Shown here: in pieces, positions 52,663-63,314 of the stretch
How positions within the stretch are numbered: the stretch's first letter is position 1
How the letters are laid out: each line of letters starts with the position of its first letter
Assembly: GCA_905250885.1 (NCBI GenBank)
Contig: CAJNOQ010000208.1
Coordinates: 1 to 63,314 of the forward strand
DNA: 63,314 nucleotides
Reading direction: 5' to 3'
DNA from: Didymodactylos carnosus
Taxonomy: Eukaryota; Rotifera; Eurotatoria; Philodinida; Philodinidae
Program-made: the position numbers and the translations under genes
Notes under the pieces: generated by a model
Seen by the model: only the letters and a program-made list of their open reading frames with translations
Told to the model about the DNA's origin: nothing
Databases searched by the model: none

Positions 52663-53701
52663 GTCAAAGGTTTCTGAACAACGTTGTATGATTAATTTCT
52701 CCGTGATATTAAAAAATATTTTCTTATCAAAATTTTATAGTAAAATGCTGGCCTTTCGATTGATATATAACGATTTCATTCAATATATTTTAATTACAAA
52801 AGCATTTTAAAAGAGTGTCCATATTTACTTCGCAAGAATGAAGAATGACGCTGAAGCTTCTTTATCTTGTCTCCTCATGAAAATAAAATCTTTTTAAATC
52901 ATATTGTATAGAAAACTGTTCGTTGGATTCATTTCAAAAATTATATAAAAAACGATCTGCTTTATTCTGAGTTTAAATGTTATTTAAACAACGAATATCG
53001 AGTTGTGTACGAAGCTTTATTAGATCTCCCATGGTGCATAATATATATTTTCAATGATCCATTTCAACGTAGACTTTCTAGTTAACAACAATGCTTCTAA
53101 AATCAAAAAGTGCAATAATCACTGGTAATTGTGATTTTGTTAAATTCGAAATGGATGAGTTAAATATTATTCACTTTCTACTGCTTCCTTGGAGTTATGA
53201 GCTAACATCTCGTCGTAAAATGATCGTAATATTTCGGCTTACAATGTTTTTTTGCGTTACCTTATTTATCAGAAGTAAATCATGACACACTCTTTTTAAA
53301 CGTTCCTGCATATCAAACAAAATATGTTAAATAAAATAATTCTACATCAACTAAAAGTCCAGCCCAAAAGATGGGCTACATTTTTGTATAAAGTGTGAAC
53401 AGAAAAGTTTTTACTATTATGAATAAATTAACCAAACAATGTTGTTCACTTTTGACCCATCCAATGTTTAGATCCCGAATATCTTGCCATCAAAATATAA
53501 ATTTCATTCAAAAATTGTCAACTGAGATCGTTGAAATAAAAGAAGAAAAAAAAAAGATATGACTTGAATAATTCGTTGTATGTCCATCATAAAATTAACT
53601 AACTGTCGTTTGCGAATGAGTCTTGTAAATTTTCTACAATTGAACAATGAGAACTTGTAGGTATTCACACAACACAATGCAAGAGATTTCACTTTGTAAA
53701 A

Positions 53702-55444
53702 TTAGTGAATTCGTAACATGATGATAGTACTACACTTACACTTCAATGATTTCGTTGGTAAGAAAATGGAACTTTGTTCGTTTGTTGGCTGATTCAAACC
53801 TGTAAGACTAAAATTTAAAAAAAGAAAATCAATATTTTTGTAACAGAAAACTTTTTCTCTTTTCTTTTGTACAAACCTTGAAGTTTTGTTTAGTGGCATC
53901 GATGGTGGAGGAGTCGATAAACTAATTCCAGTTTTGCCGCCATATGATTGACTTAGTTGTTTTGCTACCAATGGTGGCTGTGGCGAAGGAGAGGGAGGCG
54001 GAACGAAATCAGGTTCAGGCGTCCTAAAGAGGAAAAGTAAAAAACATCAGTAAAACCATAGTTAAAAAATGCAGTGAGGGACAAAGTTAGATTTACAGAA
54101 AAACGCAATTGGACAAACTATTAAGTGCAGTTTCTATTAGAAAGGTAAGCAACTAAATAAATTTATTCACAAACACCTGCTGCTGTAGTATCAAAACTTT
54201 TCCTAGAGAAAACTATTTTTTTCTGCACAAGCAAACATGTTATATATTTAGCACATTTTTGAGTTAGAAAATAGCCACCAGTGACAAATGTTAGACTTAA
54301 GCTCTACCAGCCTTCTATTGGTTAATATGGCGAGGCTTTCTTGCAATGTTGTAACGCATGACTGACTTGTCGATCGCAGCAATAGCATTTCCTAAAACAA
54401 ACAAAGCTTCTTTGTATAATTTTCATACATCAAGAATGCGATCTATCTACCTTGCTCAATAAATTTAATCGTAAAGAATCAGGTATAGTCTAAAAAATAA
54501 AACAAAAAAATCCATGTGATAAGCAACTAATAGATAAATGAGATTCTTACTTCAACTGTTTCAACAAATTCTCGTTGACTAGCATCTGTACATCTTATAA
54601 CTTCTTTTAATTCTTTAAGTGTTTGGTAATGATGTACACTGCAACGAAAAGAAATTAATGAAAATTAAATCAAACAAATTTCGTTTACTAATTGAAACAA
54701 ACAAACCTTGAATCACGTCTCGTGGAACGAGGTAACGAATCATTATTAGTAGGTACACTATTTACGACTTTTTGTGGTGGTAATGACGAAGCATACTAAA
54801 CAAGAATTAAAGAATCATCAACAACATTGTTCTCTTGCTCAAAGGTTCGTGCTAACCGTCTCAGCCGCATTTGCCCCGGTGTTTGAACGTAAACGATCAA
54901 TCCATTTTTGTCTTTCTTTTGCATCACTCGCTAGAAAATACAACATCCTGATTAATTTCCATTTACATTAAAAAAAAAAGTATATTCACCTCTTAGTTTA
55001 AATGTTTCACCACTTGATGTTTGCACTGTGAATGTAATATCATCTTCGGTAGACGGACTAACCCAAGCGTCCTAATCAAAAAATAAAATATCAGTAACAT
55101 TTGGAAAGCAAACAAAATTTTGTGTACATACTGTTAGTTCAATCACACCTCGTGGAGGTTTCTTTCGGACTTCTTCTGGCTGGAAAAATGAACAAAAAAT
55201 AGTCTTGTGGAAATGAATAATATAGATATGTCTATTACCATGAAATAAAGTAATACTTTTGCATTTGTATCCAAAAAAAAATTTCTCATTTGCCATCCCT
55301 TAATTAAATTTGTAAATTTTAATAATTGACCTTGAAAACTTGAAAATATACAAAAAAAATCAAACATATTATATTGCTAAAATGAATTGAATCGACTACA
55401 TACACTGAGTCGTCAATTGAATTCCATGAAAATATAGTCGACAT
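53702..55444 (-). CDS. ORP10/ORP11-like protein, N-terminal PH part only
   Basis: About eleven small exons can be read from the start at 55444 (MSTIFSWNSIDDS) leftward. The PH domain comes first: GQLLKFTNLIKGWQMRNFFL (about 55340-55241), PEEVRKKPPRGVIELT, DAWVSPSTEDDITFTVQ, then SSGETFKLRASDAKERQKWI. This order and wording match the PH domain of oxysterol-binding-protein-related proteins 10 and 11, which sit at ER-Golgi/endosome contacts and move phosphatidylserine. Next come the linker helices HHYQTLKELKEVIRCTDASQ and EMLLLRSTSQSCVTTLQESL, also like ORP11, then a Pro/Ser-rich segment (about 54023-53877) and NQPTNEQSSIFLPTKSLK. After that either the frame reads to a stop at 53702, or a donor at 53739 (GTAAGTG) leads to exons I could not find. 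The family's lipid-binding ORD is not seen in the 5 kb before XRN2. Exon edges are approximate. Confidence 0.72.
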
Positions 55445-58400
55445 CTGGAACAAATGCAAACCATGTTTAATCACCAACTCAAATGAGCTATTAATCCGAT
55501 CAACTGCTTCAATAATCTACGAACTGTTTTTCAATAAAATATGCTGACTTTCCAAGTTACATATATTTTTTGAGCTATTTTCTGACTACAGTTATCACAG
55601 ACCAAAGATTCCAAGCAATGTTGACAACGGATTAATTTTGCTTCATACGACAAAGAAAAATAAAATATTCAAAATTCAAGATAGCACGTTCAGATCTCTA
55701 ATGTGTTCTACATTAAAGGATTAAAAGAGTTAATTATAATTCAACAAACGAGAAAAATGTGTATAGTTCCTGCGCATTCTTGGTTTTTAAGGGAAAGAAT
55801 TCAGCGAAAGAGTTAAACAATGATTAACTATGACCTTGCTCACCTTTTTCTGCAAGATTTTTTGGAATTACAGTAAAGATAAACTAAAATCACAATATGA
55901 CGTCAATATCTTAGTATGCAGAAGGTGCCGGTATCATTTTTATTTCAGCTTATTTTCACATAAAATTTTTGAGATATCATCACAAACAGCGTCCTCTAAA
56001 CTATACAATAGAAAATAACTCGATAATTCTAACAGACTTTGAAAACAGAAAATGGATCACATTCAAACTTTGTTAAATTCTAAAACTTTTAGTAAATTTC
56101 TTTCATTAAAAACTGAGAAAGTCAACCACTTAGGCACAGTTTTTTCATCTATTTAAATATTATAATGGAAAGTTGGAAAAAAATTTCTAAAATGTCAGGA
56201 AAGAGTATTTGAAATAATACAGATAGAGTATCGTGGTAGTCTGAGCATAAAGACACGTCTCAATCATAACGTGAAGAAAGGTTTCTGCATTCGAACGCGA
56301 AAAACAACAACAACAAGTAAACAATATTCACAAGACATTCGAATAGTGGCAAAGAGATCAACGAGTCTCAAATGATACTTACAGATGGCACTACTTGTTA
56401 AACACAATACACGGACACGATCTTTCAAATTTTGATCTGATAAACAGTGGCTATAATGAAGATAACTTGAAAATAAAACTTATATTCTTTTTAACCTAAC
56501 ATCTTTATAAGTGACATCTTTCCTTACCTTGGTTTGCTTCTTCTGACAGTAAAGAAAACATGGATCAAAACTCAATGGAGTTGGAATAATAAAGAAGAAA
56601 GAAAAGAAATATTTATATATAATATATGATTCCCGCTTTTTTTGTTCGACCATGTTAAAATTATTACCTAGAAACGATGCATCAAGAATAACTGTAGAAC
56701 CTAATTAGTATTACACCTATTTCACTGTGTGCAATTGTGTTGAGAAAGTTTTTGCTCGTATTTTAAGTTTGTTTTAGAGAAAATAACACTAAAAAGAGAG
56801 TTTTAAACTTTTCAGAATGTGGAGATGGTACGTTCTTCATATTGATCACGATTAACTGAAATAGTTTTGTTGTATTTATTAGAAACGACTTCAGTTTCTG
56901 TCTATATAACGTTTTTGTTGATGACTTGTTGTTCTACAAGAGGTAATTTATCAAGCAATTATCTCATTGTTATTTATAGACAAATATATATTACAATTTT
57001 CTGTCTCTCCTACGTCAAAATGATAGCCTTGTCCTTCATTCGAATTATTAGTATCTACATTCTAAGATCGAAATAAAGAAAAAGTAGCAGTAGCCTTTCT
57101 AACACATCATTATACTGTTTTCTTTTTACCATCAACAAAGATTATTTATCTGCTGATAGGCAGTTCCATGATCAACAACTTAAGGTGGGAATAAATGTTA
57201 ATGGAACAAGAATATATTTTCTTTTCATAAGACTAAAACTACGGTTGAAGTAAGATATTATTTTTTTGTTTTATCTTATATATTTTTTTTCCATCATTAC
57301 TACAAAAATAGAACCGATTATTGATTATCTAGCATGAGCAAAGACGTTCACGTTCAACTCCCAATGTAGTCATTTGTGTATGTTTAGTTTTTCTTTTCTT
57401 TTTTTCTTTTTATTTCTTTTATTGCTATATTTGAGGATTGAGTATGATCTTGATAATATAAATAAGACGTTAATATCAAAATAATACTAAAAAATAGTTG
57501 ATTTATGGCGTAGTTAAATGAGCTTTTAATATATATATACATAATCCTTGTATTATTTTTTAACTCAAACTGAGTGACAGATTTAGGATTCTTTAGGGAA
57601 GAAGTAAATGATTCTTTAAAATAGTAAACAAAACTTATTCGCTAAGTGAATGACTTTTTACTTTTGGTTTTGCTCACTCCTTTTCCGTTACATACCTAAA
57701 TTCGCCACGGTTAAGACTCTGATGTTTTTATGCCTGCCGATAACGACTAAATGCCCTAGAAGAAATCGAAACTATTAGATTTTTGAATATTAATTTACCA
57801 TTTCTAATATCACTATATAGGAGAAATGTATTAATTAGGTTAAAATTATGACTTATACCGAACATAGTGCATCAATTTGAATAAACTGTTTAGCTATGAT
57901 ATACAAAGAATCATTTGATTATGGTCATGGATCAATTAATAATGTTAACGACAAAAAACTGTCAGTTTGTTTATTTATCTTATCTTTCTATGTTTTTTTG
58001 TTGTCTAACGATTATATATAAATATGACAAGGAAATTATTCTGCCAATTATTCTAAAAATACTTAAGCCTTTTATCGCATATTTATGTAAAGTGCTGTAT
58101 GTATTCTCATTATTTATTTTTATGGGTATATAAGTGCTTCTTAAGAACTATTACATTTAATACAAAATCCTCTTCAGCCTTCGAAAATAACTTACCGAAT
58201 ATAATAGTCGCAGCTGTCATTTACTTTTCTATAATTTTGTCTATTTTCTGTCATTTGGATTTTTTATCTCGCCTTTTAGACTATTAAAAAGTTTTTGTTT
58301 TTTTGGTAAAAGAAATCTCTCTATGCATTTGTTATCATAACCTGTTCAAAAAAAGAAAGAAAACATAGAACAAAAGGCATAAATAAGGCATAGTTAAGTC

Positions 58401-58574
58401 AAAACAAATGTGTTTATAACTCTTTTTAAGTGAAGCGAAAAATTTAGCTATTTTACGTAAGATGAATTACATCCACATTTTTTATCCTGTTGGTATTTCA
58501 AAGAGAAAAAATATTATAATACCATCGGATTTCTTATAATTGTTATTAGCATACAAAAAGTTGAGGAAATCTAT
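55445..58574. other. 3.1 kb intergenic spacer
   Basis: This holds the 5' flank of the ORP-like gene. No conserved exon is seen. Open frames at 55830-56018 and 56867-57076 are short, Ile/Tyr/Ser-rich and look random. A minor coding possibility on the minus strand at 56380-56600 could not be supported. Confidence 0.45.
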
Positions 58575-59376
58575 CAGGGCTTCGAATGAGCTGAATTATA
58601 ATCAGCCCAGCCCGACTCATAGACTGAAGTTTTTGAAAAGGAAAACAATGGGCTGGACTAGGCCAACGCCTCTGTGCGATGGGCGCCCATGAGTTGTTTT
58701 GTGATAACTCCGTTTTTCGAAGGAAAAGGAAGTTTGAAGTATAAACTTTATATACGAGGATTTTTGTGGTTTCCCGAGGGTTTTTTATCAGTAGCTATAA
58801 ACGCATATTTCAGTAGCTGTAAACTTTCAGGATGAAATTGTGATTGACCAAATTTCAATATAAATTTGATGTTTACAGCTACTGAATGGACTAGTAACAG
58901 ACAGTGCATCTGATGTTTTTAGACACAAGTTTTAAAAATTATTTCGATATATTATTACTATGCTGTATATGTTCTACGTTATAATTCAACAGTTCAGTTG
59001 GAAGTTTCCACATTCTTGCTTCGTAGAAGCAACGCTGACAAGCTTTTTCAAAAGAATCGAAGTTTTTCCAGTAAATTATCCTTACCAGAAGTAGCCAGAC
59101 TGAGAATTACGATGTTCGTTTCTCGCCATATTTCACCGTATAAATTAGTTTACAGTCATAGATTTTCTACCTGGGTAGCCTCGAAATCGAGGCTACCCAG
59201 GCAGCTCATCGAAGGCCTCGACGAGCATGGCAAATGACAGCGTGTTAGGGAAAATTTATTATTGGCTGGATGGCTCATGGGTTGGGCTGAAAAATTTTTG
59301 ACCAGCTCACCATGGGCTAGGCCGGTTAGAGGCGATATGACCCATGACCGATTTTCACCGCCTCAGCGAAGCCCTG
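58575..59376. mobile_element. hAT-like element (802 bases)
   Basis: The ends are CAGGGCTTCG and CGAAGCCCTG, inverted. Flanking 8-mers AAATCTAT (58567-58574) and GAACCTAT (59377-59384) match at 6 of 8. Sub-terminal GC-rich blocks with GGGCTGG/CCAGCCC words face each other. Inside are a GTAGCTGTAAAC/GTTTACAGCTAC pair (about 58813-58880) and a perfect 15-base-arm palindrome at 59170-59201. No transposase is present. Confidence 0.7.
59170..59201. repeat. Perfect hairpin, 15-base arms
   Basis: CCTGGGTAGCCTCGA and its exact reverse complement are separated by two bases. It lies within the hAT-like element 58575-59376. Confidence 0.9.
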
Positions 59377-60570
59377 GAACCTATTAGGCATGTTTACGTT
59401 ATTGTTATTATTTCTTATTTAATCTTACTTGTTAGAAACAAATAATGGATTTTATATTTCTAACAATGAATTTTTTTAAATTTTTTTCTTTTTGGCTCAA
59501 TATTTTTATGAAGGTTCAGTGATATCCTGTGCATATGAAAAGAAACGAAAAAAAAAATAATAAGTAAAGTATATATTGCAAATAAATAATACAATAGCAG
59601 ATGACATATTAATGTGAATATAACACAATACAATAGTTTGAGACAAAATATTGAAAAAAAAAAAAAAAACAAGAAAAGGAGAATGGCCATTCTTGTGTAG
59701 CTACTATGCGTTCGTTACTTCATTTTGTAACATTTTTCTTCTGTCGGATTCTGGTGAAGGTTACAAGTGTGCCAAATAATAAAAAAAAAGAGAGAGAAAA
59801 AAAGAAAAGATATATAGGCTGATAAGAAAACGATCATTGACCACCGGATCATAGCATTAAGTAAAGGAAAGACGTGAAGAGAAGAGGAAGAGAAAAAGAA
59901 ATATTGATTATGTACCGGTGCGGTAGTGGTATATATAGATATATACATAATACGTTCTTTTTTTTTTTTTATAATTTGTTGCTGTATGTTTATATATATA
60001 TATATATATTTCTTGATATGTATATTATTATTCGAATGCGGTTAGGATATAGGGCAGACATGTTCGAGTTTACACAATTATATTAATGGATTTTTCTTTT
60101 TTTGTGTATACTCTAACATTGTCTGAGAGTGAGTGAATAAATGAGTGAATAAGCATGTACAAGTTTACTCAAAAAAAAAAAATATATAAAAATAATATAA
60201 CAAAACTGTTGTTTAAACTTTCTCTTCCTCATTGGTAAGAACATTTATTTTTGATCACTCACAATAATTATACAAAATGTTTTCATTCTGAAAAGATATA
60301 AATCTCATTTTTGTTTTACAATCATGTTATGATAAAGGTATTATTTTATAATGACTTGTCATTTTGAATAAATATGTAATCAATTGAAAACGAGAAGAAG
60401 AAAAAAAAATATTAGATATACCAAAGAGTGTGTTTAATTTTTTAGATTATTATTCGTTTGTATTAAAATATGTCACATGCCGATAATCAACTATTCAACA
60501 TTTTCAATTGTTGTCTATTTAGGTATAAATATTGTTATTATCCAGTTATAAATCTAGATTTTTATTTTAT
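59377..60570. other. Upstream region of the Ig-superfamily gene
   Basis: AT-rich, with poly-A and poly-T runs and a (TA)n tract at about 59994-60008. No coding segment is recognised. It should contain the promoter and 5' UTR of the receptor gene starting at 60571. Confidence 0.45.
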
Positions 60571-62759
60571 ATGTCTATTTATTTATTTATTTTTTTAGTC
60601 ACATGCTTCTTTTCTTCGGTAGTGGTGGAGGTATTAATAATCGATAGTGAGATTGGTAATGATAAAACATTTTTATCGTGTCCAGTGAATCGTAGTAGTG
60701 TAATTGTCAGTGGTATTCGATTACCATCTATTTTACAATGGTATCGTTCAAATAAAAATAATTTTACACAACCGATAGCATCACAATTTGATCAATATCC
60801 TGTACATATTTCTGATCAATATCGTTATCATTATGAATTAGATTTAAATGGAACATTAAAAATAAATAAAATACAAATAGATGATAATGATACATATGAA
60901 TGTCGTTTAATATTAATTGATCGAGGATTATTGGATATTAAAGAAAAATATTTTATTTATTTACGTGTCAATGGTAAGTAATTTTTTTTGAATTAAAATT
61001 AAATTTTTTAGTTTAAATTAAATATACACTCTAGATTTAACCACTGTATACTTATTTTACAGGATTTTTTATATATTTTTATTAATATGGTAATAATATT
61101 CACTTTTAATATTGCTTTCCTGCTGCTATTTGTTCTTGTACAATAATGGTATTTAATAATCGTTCTAGAGAGGGAATTCTTTTTTTAATTATAGAATTCT
61201 ATGTGTTGATAGTGTGAGATCTAACTCTAAAAAAAAAACCGTTCAATAAGCTAACTTTGGAATGATCTGGTTTTTTTTTTCTATGTTTGATGTACCAAAA
61301 CTGCAGCTGATTTTTGTTTTTCTTTTTTTAACTTATTAACATCTTTTGCTTGTTTTCCCTGCTTCATGCTTCATTTGTCGCTGGCTACTTCCTTTTTCTG
61401 TTTTTTTCATCAAACATATTTTATTTTTATACGTTTAGAAAAGCCACGTTTTTTAAATGTATCATCATCAATTTCTATTGTTGAACATTATTCAACAATT
61501 AATTTGTTTTGTGATATTTATGGTGTACCAGAACCCATTGTTTCATGGTATAAACTTCTTAAAGATGATCTACAATTACTATTGATAAATAGTAAATAGT
61601 AAGTATATTTTTATATTCTTAAAAAATGAATATTTAATTTAAATTTTTAATTATATTAGTTTTATTTTACAAAATGTCGATGATCGTCTAGCTGGACGAT
61701 ATAAATGTATTGGCAATAATAGTCTTGGTTCAATTGAAAATGATTTTCGTGTATTGGTCAAAGGTATAAAATTAAATTTATTTACTTAATTTTATTAATT
61801 TAAAAAAATATATATTTTTTTTTAATAGGTTCAATCTATTTGCTGTCTTCACCACAAAACAAGACGGTTAAAATGAATGATACGGTACAATTGAAATGTG
61901 ATGCTGAAAGTAGTGAAATGTTACAATATTCATGGTATTATTATATATTAATTATAAATTAAAAAAATTAAAATTTATTTTCTCTTTTTTGACTAGGACA
62001 AAAAACAATGTAGCATTATCCGATGTCATTAGATCTGGTAATGTACGTACATATAGCGATGGTCTATTGGTAATATCTCATATTCAACCGATTGATGCTG
62101 GATTCTATGTTTGTATAATAAATGCACAAACAAATACGACAATTCGTACAAAACCAGCTAAAATAACTGTTAAATGTATATATTTAAATATTTTTGAATT
62201 ATTCTTTATTAATTAATATTTTAATATTTAGATCCTCCTTTACCATCGTCTACTGTTTCAATAAAAAATTTAACATTAATTCGAAATAATTTGGGTATTG
62301 CACCTTGTTTATTAGAATCTTATCCTCATCTAGAATCTGTTTCATGGTATAAAAATTCGACGGCTATACAAATTGAATCAAAGGGTAAATAAAACATTAT
62401 ACTATTCTTAAATAAAACATAGACATTTTGATGTGTTTTTTAAGGTTTGTATACAATTAATACTGAATATTCATTAATTATTCAATCAGTTACATCAGCG
62501 GATGATGGATTCTATTTTTGTCGAGCACAAAATTCAGAAGGATTTGGATATTCTTCGACATTTTATGTAGAAACAAAAGGTAATCATTGTGATTTCTTAC
62601 AATTCAAATACTGTGTGTTGATTTCTTTTCAATTTTTTTCTAGAACCGATTAAATTTATATTGAAACCAAATGATATCTATCGTGTGCGAGAATATGATA
62701 TATTGACAATGTCTTGTGTTGCTAATGGCAATCCTAATCCGGTTATTAAATGGTTTAGG
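60571..62759 (+). CDS. Ig-superfamily cell-surface receptor, 5' part
   Basis: Eight exons (60571-60973, 61439-61598, 61660-61763, 61829-61934, 61997-62175, 62232-62384, 62445-62579, 62644-62759) join in frame to 452 residues, and the gene continues beyond the window. It opens with a hydrophobic signal peptide (MSIYLFIFLVTCFFSSVVV); an in-frame ATG at 60532 is an alternative start. Domain 1 is V-like with Cys in FLSCPVN and DTYECRL. Domains 2-4 are I- or C2-like: NLFCDIYGVPEPIVSWYK with GRYKCIGNNS; QLKCDAE with GFYVCIINAQ; APCLLES with DGFYFCRAQNSEGFG. A fifth begins TMSCVANGNPNPVIKWFR. Introns separating domains are phase 1, as usual in this superfamily. A V domain followed by I-set domains fits the Turtle/IGSF9 or similar neural adhesion proteins, which sit on the plasma membrane and mediate cell contact. 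This is a guess, since the fibronectin and membrane parts are out of view. Confidence 0.85.
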
Positions 62760-63314
62760 GTATGAATAGAAGTTATTATTGTCCTTTTCTGAAAACGAGG
62801 CAGCTCGGCAGAATACTTATCACATTTGGACGAAAAGTGATAGAGACATGCGGTTTTCACCGTTGGATAGAGAACATCGGGGGATGTAAGCATATGCAAA
62901 AACTAGGCTTCCAGGAAAGGTTTACCATGGTAAGTCTTTCGATCCAAAGTCGAAGTGCGTTCCTGGACCTTACGATGAATTTTGATTTTTAAACAGTGCA
63001 ATCGATAGCCCGAACCGAGATCTACAATTCTAGACCAGTCTTTACTCTCTATCTCTTAGGATTCAGGAACTATACGCATTTTCCTGAGAACCTCGATTTC
63101 GGCCAGTTGACCTCGGGTGATCCTAAAATGGGTCAAGATAATCGGATAATCGACCACGTGGTAATGTTTATTTTTAGTTTCAAACCGACATAAAGTCACT
63201 ATATCAAGATTGTCGAAATATTCGCTCAATACGCAACATAGGGATAGAATGCTTTAATTTCAAAATGACTGACTTTATGTCGGTTTGAAACTAAAAATAA
63301 ACATTACCACGTGG
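62760..63314 (+). other. Receptor intron or insertion, ending in inverted repeat
   Basis: Coding similarity stops after WFR at a possible donor (GTATGA). The next 390 bases are GC-richer than the other introns and show several short frames, none of known family. The segment ends in the inverted repeat described separately. It may be a longer intron carrying a transposon that extends past the window edge. Confidence 0.5.
63154..63314. mobile_element. Perfect 45-base inverted repeat at window edge
   Basis: Bases 63154-63198 are the exact reverse complement of 63270-63314, with a 71-base centre. The outermost string CCACGTGG is itself palindromic. This could be a complete 161-base MITE or two inner parts of a larger element cut by the window end. 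Perfect arms imply recent origin, or an assembly fold-back. Confidence 0.75.

Larger units (their letters stand above)
49378..53701. other. 4.3 kb gene-free block with transposons
   Basis: No exon was recognised on either strand. I looked in particular for the lipid-transfer (ORD) exons that should follow the ORP-like gene to the right and did not find any, including the diagnostic EQVSHHPP motif. Three inverted-repeat elements, listed separately, account for about 1.5 kb. The remaining sequence is AT-rich with only short chance frames. Confidence 0.5.

Noticed and set aside
56867-57076. 69-codon hydrophobic open frame
   Set aside because: Ile/Ser/Tyr-rich AT-driven composition, no homology recognised.

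Overview
This is a stretch of an animal nuclear genome. It is strongly AT-rich. Its genes are split by many very short GT-AG introns, mostly 50-100 bases. Every recognisable product is metazoan: an integrin alpha chain, a PTIP-type BRCT protein, a PAK kinase, myeloid leukemia factor, an aminergic GPCR and an Ig-superfamily receptor. Compact genes separated by AT-rich spacers full of small inverted-repeat transposons fit a bdelloid rotifer or a similar small spiralian. That placement is inference; no rRNA or mitochondrial marker is present. Exon ends below come from reading splice signals and reading frame by eye.

Layout, left to right. 654-2813 (-): tektin-like axonemal protein, 7 exons. 4332-22290 (-): a complete integrin alpha gene, from signal peptide to the membrane-proximal GFFKR motif and a long acidic tail. 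One 8.2 kb intron of this gene (5525-13758) holds a complete 3-exon biogenic-amine GPCR on the opposite strand (12283-13678). 22412-33235: a gene-poor block with several small DNA transposons. 33236-35975 (+): PAXIP1/PTIP with six BRCT repeats. 36969-37906 (+): MLF. 41018-43567 (+): a PAK-family kinase with a degenerate CRIB motif. 44211-44951 (-): LSM11-like U7 snRNP protein. 45497-48593 (-): XRN2, the nuclear 5'-3' exonuclease. 49158-49377: an identical 142-base copy of an XRN2 exon segment between two 34-base direct repeats. 50.3-52.7 kb: a cluster of transposons. 53702-55444 (-): the N-terminal part of an ORP10/ORP11-type oxysterol-binding-protein relative, with no lipid-transfer domain visible. 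58575-59376: another hAT-like element. 60571-62759 (+): the 5' part of an Ig-superfamily receptor. It runs off the window through an intron that ends in a perfect 45-base inverted repeat.

The genes do not form one pathway. XRN2 and LSM11 are both nuclear RNA 3'-end or termination factors, lie in tandem on the same strand 545 bases apart, and could share regulation, but this is only proximity. Integrin alpha and PAK act in the same adhesion and Rac/Cdc42 signalling network in animals, but they are 19 kb apart and not arranged as a unit.

The most interesting points are the antisense GPCR nested in the integrin intron, the templated XRN2 exon patch, the ORP gene lacking its lipid-transfer domain, and a set of short inverted-repeat elements. 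Several of these have clear or near-clear 8-base target-site duplications of the hAT type. I saw no CRISPR array, operon, phage or clearly novel multi-gene system.
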